Source: Lasioglossum baleicum (taxonomy: Eukaryota > Arthropoda > Insecta > Hymenoptera > Halictidae). Taken from it: DNA of 64,000 bases. Below the pieces are notes generated by a model. The model ran no database searches and was not told the origin of the DNA. It worked only from the letters and a program-made list of their open reading frames with translations. Numbering within the stretch: position 1 is the first letter of the stretch; every line of letters starts with the position of its first letter. Positions 60,252-64,000 of the stretch are shown piece after piece. The stretch lies in assembly GCF_051020765.1 (NCBI RefSeq), contig NC_134948.1, positions 3,154,501 through 3,218,500 on the forward strand, read 5' to 3'. The translations under genes and the position numbers were made by a program.

Positions 60252-60829
60252 TATGTCGAGTAATTATTGCCGTAACTTCACTTTACTCGACTCGTATATT
60301 TGATTCCGACACAGCCCTCTGCTGTGTCGGACCTTGCTTGCATGTACCAGACCGGTTGAAGCCGGTAGTCGGCGTCGATACATTGAGAGGGGTGGTTCAT
60401 TGAGACCTGTTCACTCGTATTGCCATTCTCTCTGTTCGTAATCCTACCCGCGTCACCTCAACGCTTTGCGTTGCCTGGTGGCAGGTAGTTGGCAGAGAAA
60501 TTCTCTGTTCGTCATCCTACCCACGTCATCTCAATGCATTGCGTTGCCTGGTGGCAGGTAGTTGGCAGAGAGATGGTGTTACGTTTGAACACTTCTCACT
60601 GTCCATTCCTCTTGGTGAGGACACGTCGGGTATCGGCTCTGACCGGAGCTGCACTGCAAGCATTGTACGCGCCGCGTAACCTTCGAACCAGAGCCTTCTG
60701 CTCTGGTTCGCTCTTGTTTTTCACTTTGAAAGAATCAGAGCCATCTGCCTGATTTGCCTTTAATCCCCCGTGGATCGGAGACTTCTTCTCCGATTCACAC
60801 CTTTTGCCCCGCGATAATTACTCGACATA
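60252..60829 (+). repeat. Domain III: perfect 16-bp inverted repeat enclosing several hairpins
   Basis: TATGTCGAGTAATTAT (60252-60267) pairs exactly with 60814-60829. Inside: TCCGACACAGC/GCTGTGTCGGA (60305-60315, 60321-60331, loop CCTCT); CGAACCAGAGC/GCTCTGGTTCG (60684-60694, 60700-60710, loop CTTCT); AATCAG plus GC with one bulge (60733-60754, loop CATCT); and GGATCGGAGA/TCTCCGATTC (60772-60781, 60787-60796, loop CTTCT, one G.U). A duplicated block at about 60425-60570 has CAACGC TTT GCGTTG and CAATGC ATT GCGTTG, the second with a T.G pair. Confidence 0.8.
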
Positions 60830-60863
60830 CTTGCGTAATTTAGTATAAGTCCATCGTTGTAAG

Positions 60864-61010
60864 AAAGGGAGCCAGAAGGAATATTGCATTCGTTCTGACT
60901 CCCTTTCGGGTCTCTTGTGCAGCAACCTCCTCGTGGTGAGACCTGGGCAATCGGTATTATCCTTTATTTGTAAGAACTTTTAGTGTCTTATGAATGAAGG
61001 ATAATATCGA
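60864..61010 (+). other. Domains IV-VI: three longer hairpins before the polyadenylation signals
   Basis: Hairpin IV: 60864-60882 with 60888-60906, 19 positions with two mismatches and a 5-nt loop. Hairpin V: GGTCTC 60909-60914 with GAGACC 60938-60943, extended by one G.U. Hairpin VI: 60951-60974 with 60987-61010, 24 pairs, loop 12 nt, no mismatch; four of its pairs are G.U read as + strand RNA and would be A.C on the other strand. Confidence 0.75.
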
Positions 61011-61028
61011 GCTAATAGCTGCACATTT

Positions 61029-61054
61029 AATAAATATGTTGATTTTTCAATAAA
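61029..61054 (+). terminator. Two AATAAA polyadenylation signals
   Basis: AATAAA at 61029-61034 and 61049-61054, just beyond hairpin VI and on the same strand as the G.U evidence. They could end the candidate structured transcript. Confidence 0.35.
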
Positions 61055-61559
61055 TTCTATTCCTATACCTATCGTCGGTGGCAACACGACTCGAGAATAA
61101 ATTTAAATCAATGAAAATTAGATAAGGTTAAACTTTACCTCCGGAAACCAGAAATTGTTGCCTCTTTCTTATGTAATCGTGTAGATTTTGGCGAGAAAAT
61201 GCCAAAAATCTACGCTTCACAATCCTCAGCGGTCAGTGGTTCAAAATTGACAGTTAGAAATGCCCGTGCTTGTCGAGGCACCTAGCGGCACCGCTCGGTA
61301 AGCGACGTGCGACCGTTATTACATACAAACATCAGCAGATGTCACGATGATCGGGGCAAGTGTGCGTCATCTACTGACGCTGGTTGGAAGTGGGTTCCCG
61401 TGCCGGCCAACATCATCAGGTCACGTGACAATAGCATATTGATACGTGTCCGACAAACGGAGCCACGACTCACTACGATTTGCCAGTCGGGCATACGCGG
61501 CCAGGTTTACTCGTGTTTTAGATTGAGTCGAGTATCCTCGCGTCTGTGTCGATCCCGGG

Positions 61560-61618
61560 CATCGTCAGTGAGGATTGTTTCCTAGACTTTATTGTCCGCT
61601 CGGAACCTCGGATTCAAA
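61560..61618 (+). promoter_or_regulatory. Probable Sec61 alpha transcription start and 5' UTR
   Basis: TCAGTG at 61566-61571 matches the arthropod initiator TCAGT and would give a leader of about 50 nt before the ATG at 61619. No TATA box is visible 30 bp upstream, which suits a housekeeping gene. The assignment rests on the motif and position only. Confidence 0.3.
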
Positions 61619-61625
61619 ATGGGAT
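61619..61625 (+). CDS. Sec61alpha: Sec61 alpha exon 1 (start)
   Basis: ATG GGA T followed by donor GTGAGT at 61626. The split third codon becomes Phe (MGFKFLEV), where many orthologues have MGIKFLEV. About 50 nt of leader lie between a possible initiator at 61566 and the ATG. Confidence 0.85.
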
Positions 61626-64000
61626 GTGAGTACACGTAATCTTCCATTCAAAAATACAGAGAATTGTTTCCGTGAGGATTAACACGCCGCGGTGGTCGCC
61701 CGTGACCGTAACCTCTCGGTTTCCCGTTTTTTCCCAACACATATTGCACGCGTCGTCGAAAGTCGAAGCCCGATCGGTTTCTGTCCGAAACTCGTCGTTG
61801 TCCACCAATAATCGCATAATCCACCTTACTAATTTTATTTTTCAGTCAAATTTCTGGAGGTGATCAAACCGTTCTGCAGCATACTCCCGGAAATAGAGAA
61901 GCCGCGGCGAAAAGTAAGTTAACGGTTGATCCACTTTCGTTTCGGTTATCGGACGCGATTTATTCTACATTTGCCATCTGTTACTTAGATCCAGTTCAGG
62001 GAGAAGGTGCTATGGACTGCGATCACGCTGTTTATCTTCTTAGTATGCTGTCAGGTGAGACTCTACTCTAGGATACTTAAAGTTTCTTTTATTTTCATTG
62101 TAATTTTATATATTTGGCTTTTGTTGGATTTCTAGATTCCCCTGTTCGGTATCATGTCTTCGGACAGCGCGGATCCATTCTATTGGATCCGTGTGATACT
62201 CGCATCAAATAGAGGTACTCTCATGGAGCTGGGTATCTCCCCCATTGTTACTTCTGGACTGATCATGCAGATCTTGGGGGGTGCCAAGATCATCGATGTT
62301 GGTGACACCATAAAGGACAGAGCCCTTTTCAATGGGGCACAAAAGTGTAAGTTTCAAGTAGTTAAGGAGCATTTTAAATAGAACTACTGGGAGTATACTC
62401 CAATCCTCGATCAACCTTAATGCACACATTGTATTTGAATACTTATTCAATTTTAATCCAAATACTCACTTGCATACTCCGTCCTCGATACTAAATACTA
62501 GAGTAAATCATAAATCGTAATTCTACTGTATCCAAGTACTCAGGTCCGAGTACAGAAGTACTGCAGTACTAACTCCTCGATGTTAAATCCTCATATACTC
62601 AATAAAGTACCCAGGTAGTCGGGTACTCATTGCATTTCGATCCAAGCATCCGAATATTTCGATCACTCGAATATGTACTCGAGTGAGGTCCGAGTTTTCG
62701 AATATGCTTGAATATCAAAGTACTTCAAATGTCATTTTGAACCCCGAAGTACCAAAATCTCCAATATTAATACTGATTTATTTCCACAGTATTCGGTATG
62801 GTGATCACCATAGGTCAAGCCATAGTGTACGTAATGACAGGAATGTACGGTGACCCGACCGTAATAGGAGCCGGAGTTTGTTTATTGATCATCATCCAGT
62901 TGTTTGTTGCTGGATTGATCGTATTGTTGTTGGACGAGCTTCTCCAGAAAGGATACGGATTGGGAAGTGGAATTTCTTTGTTCATTGCGACCAACATTTG
63001 CGAGACGATCGTATGGAAAGCGTTCTCTCCTACCACTGTCAACACTGGTACGTCTCGCTATCGATAACAATCAATAATATTAAATCGCATTCGCTAATTC
63101 ATGTGATACCCCATTTATAGGACGAGGCACAGAGTTCGAAGGAGCTGTGATCGCTTTGTTCCACCTGTTGGCTACCAGACAGGACAAAGTTCGTGCTCTT
63201 CGCGAAGCCTTCTACAGACAGAACCTTCCCAACCTGATGAACTTGCTCGCCACCATCTTGGTATTCGCTATAGTGATATACTTCCAGGTAAAACAAGACG
63301 TTTCTGCATTTTGTTGGTAAAATTCCAACTTTGACTTTGATCCAAAATCCAAAGTTAGAACTCTGTTATTATATGTATATCTTGGACTACAAGCATAATC
63401 GCATTCCAGGGCTTCCGTGTCGATTTGCCAATCAAATCTGCCAGGTGCAGAGGCCAGTACAGTAGCTACCCGATCAAGCTGTTCTACACCAGCAACATAC
63501 CCATCATCCTTCAATCCGCGTTGGTATCGAATCTGTACGTAATATCGCAAATGCTTGCGGTCAAGTTCGAAGGGAACATCATCGTGAATCTCCTGGGAGT
63601 ATGGTCGGACGTTGGCGGCGGAGGGCCTGCTAGATCCTATCCTGTAGGAGGATTATGTTACTATCTATCACCACCAGAATCCGTAGGACATATACTTCAA
63701 GATCCTATACACGCTGTGCTATACATCTTCTTCATGCTGGGGTCCTGCGCTTTCTTCTCGAAGACGTGGATCGACTTCTCCGGCAGTTCAGCCAAGGATG
63801 TACGTACTATTCATTGATACTCATTCAACCGTACCGATCAGTTGTACCAACTTCTTTCGTTTTTTTAAATATTCGACTTGGACTTTTATCAGAATCAATT
63901 CATTCAATGAAACAAGAAGCGTACGAGGACTAATTAAAATTGTTCAGTGATATGTATTGATTGAAATTTGCTTTTCTGCAGATTGCGAAGCAGCTGAAGG
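61619..64000 (+). CDS. Sec61alpha: Sec61 alpha, ER protein translocon channel (5' part, runs off the window)
   Basis: Pore-forming subunit of the Sec61 translocon in the ER membrane; it passes secretory proteins into the ER and membrane proteins into the bilayer. Exons: 61619-61625, 61846-61913, 61989-62054, 62136-62346, 62790-63047, 63121-63287, 63410-63799, 63982-64000+. All phases agree; 395 residues are present of about 476. Recognisable blocks: KFLEVIKPFCSILPEIEKPR, FNGAQK, MTGMYGDP, LLLDELLQKGYGLGSGISLF, GFRVDLPIKSAR, YSSYPIKLFYTSNIPIILQS and SCAFFSKTWID. TM1 to about TM8 are covered. Small differences from the sequence I recall for insects and man include GGAKIIDVGDTIKD where AGAKIIEVGDTPKD is usual. 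Housekeeping gene; the split start codon exon (7 coding nt) is typical of this gene. Confidence 0.95.
61846..61913 (+). CDS. Sec61alpha: Sec61 alpha exon 2
   Basis: Acceptor TTATTTTTCAG, donor GTAAGT. Encodes FKFLEVIKPFCSILPEIEKP-RRK, the cytosolic N-terminal amphipathic segment. Ends in phase 0. Confidence 0.95.
61989..62054 (+). CDS. Sec61alpha: Sec61 alpha exon 3
   Basis: Acceptor GTTACTTAG, donor GTGAGA. Encodes IQFREKVLWTAITLFIFLVC-CQ, the first membrane segment. 22 codons, phase 0 at both ends. Confidence 0.95.
62136..62346 (+). CDS. Sec61alpha: Sec61 alpha exon 4 (plug and TM2)
   Basis: Acceptor GGATTTCTAG, donor GTAAGT. Encodes IPLFGIMSSDSADPFYWIRV (lumenal plug region) to DRALFNGAQK. 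Ends in phase 1. Residues GGAKIIDVGDTI differ from the usual AGAKIIEVGDTP. Confidence 0.95.
62790..63047 (+). CDS. Sec61alpha: Sec61 alpha exon 5 (TM3-TM5)
   Basis: Acceptor TTTCCACAG, donor GTACGT. Encodes LFGMVITIGQAIVYVMTGMY to WKAFSPTTVNT. 258 nt, phases 1 and 1. Confidence 0.95.
63121..63287 (+). CDS. Sec61alpha: Sec61 alpha exon 6
   Basis: Acceptor CCATTTATAG, donor GTAAAA. Encodes GRGTEFEGAVIALFHLLATR to LVFAIVIYFQ, including the cytosolic loop with KVRALREAFYRQNLPNLMN. Ends in phase 0. Confidence 0.95.
63410..63799 (+). CDS. Sec61alpha: Sec61 alpha exon 7
   Basis: Acceptor CGCATTCCAG, donor GTACGT. 130 codons, phase 0 at both ends, from GFRVDLPIKSARCRGQYSSY to WIDFSGSSAKD. It includes the long cytosolic loop that contacts the ribosome. 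Cys replaces the Tyr of the usual SARYRGQY. Confidence 0.95.
63982..64000 (+). CDS. Sec61alpha: Sec61 alpha exon 8 (cut by the window edge)
   Basis: Acceptor TTTTCTGCAG ends at 63981. Reads IAKQLK before the sequence stops, matching the AKQLKEQQ block of Sec61 alpha. Confidence 0.9.

Larger units (their letters stand above)
57714..61054 (+). ncRNA. Candidate spliced, highly structured non-coding RNA gene
   Basis: Inferred, not proven. Possible exon 1 ends at 58184 before GTAAGT. Possible exon 2 begins at 59036 after TCTGTTTCAG, and GTGAGT donors lie at 59277 and 59281. Possible exon 3 begins at 59631 after TCTGTTTTAG and reaches two AATAAA signals at 61029 and 61049. The last exon contains nested inverted repeats and many hairpins (59777-61010), including stems whose exceptions are G.U on the + strand. 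No frame in it looks like a protein. Alternatives: a composite foldback transposon or a hairpin-rich satellite that is not transcribed. Confidence 0.35.

Noticed and set aside
60353..60366. Weak hairpin CCGG-loop-CCGG
   Set aside because: Only about 5 bp of stem with an untypical loop; not counted with the CTTCT-loop series.
60489..60752. 87-codon frame in the hairpin region
   Set aside because: It covers a duplicated hairpin block, and the protein resembles nothing known; structure explains the sequence better.
1..64000. tRNA and rRNA genes
   Set aside because: I looked for B-box-like GGTTCGAATCC and cloverleaf context and found none convincing; a tRNAscan run would settle it.

Overview
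This is a piece of an insect nuclear genome, most likely from a hymenopteran such as a bee. The insect call rests on a cuticular peritrophin-like (CPAP3/obstructor) gene and on intron-rich GT-AG genes set in long AT-rich non-coding DNA. The narrowing to Hymenoptera is inference from overall look. There is no bacterial operon structure. Almost all open frames in the window are chance frames in intronic or intergenic DNA.

Three protein-coding genes can be rebuilt exon by exon with consistent splice phases. (1) A class B G-protein-coupled receptor of the parathyroid-hormone-receptor (PTHR) type, + strand, with coding exons from 28823 to 48179 (12 exons, predicted 573 residues). (2) A secreted three-domain chitin-binding cuticle protein (CPAP3/obstructor), - strand, 55263 to 50202 (5 exons, predicted 256 residues, 18 domain cysteines all present). 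(3) The 5' part of Sec61 alpha, the pore subunit of the ER translocon, + strand, from 61619 and running off the right edge (8 exons seen, about 395 of roughly 476 residues).

The left 28 kb hold no recognisable protein exon. They may be upstream sequence or a 5' intron of the receptor gene. They contain several cleanly bounded DNA-transposon remnants: TA-flanked mariner-like MITEs at 188, 1264, 1984, 3755 and 8204, and hAT MITEs with 8-bp target duplications at 2044 and 14476 (sister at 53877). They also contain a dispersed family with ends CAGCGGATTTTATGCA, and tandem arrays at 4981, 6730, 8809, 11930, 14600 and 22656. The last is a two-monomer higher-order repeat. The receptor introns carry TCTAGGA-rich minisatellites (31-35.5 kb), a long perfect hairpin (31750), a retroposon insertion with target duplication (31396) and more MITEs. 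One MITE fills most of the 146-bp intron 46092-46237.

The most unusual stretch is about 58.4-61.05 kb, between the cuticle gene and Sec61 alpha. It holds a minisatellite of alternating short hairpins, then six or more 9-11 bp hairpins that share a CTTCT-type loop but have different, internally complementary stems. These are enclosed in larger perfect inverted repeats and followed by three longer hairpins. One of these is a 24-bp stem whose only four non-Watson-Crick pairs are all G.U when read on the + strand. Candidate splice sites and two AATAAA signals (61029, 61049) fit a + strand, spliced, highly structured non-coding transcript. This is a prediction from sequence only.
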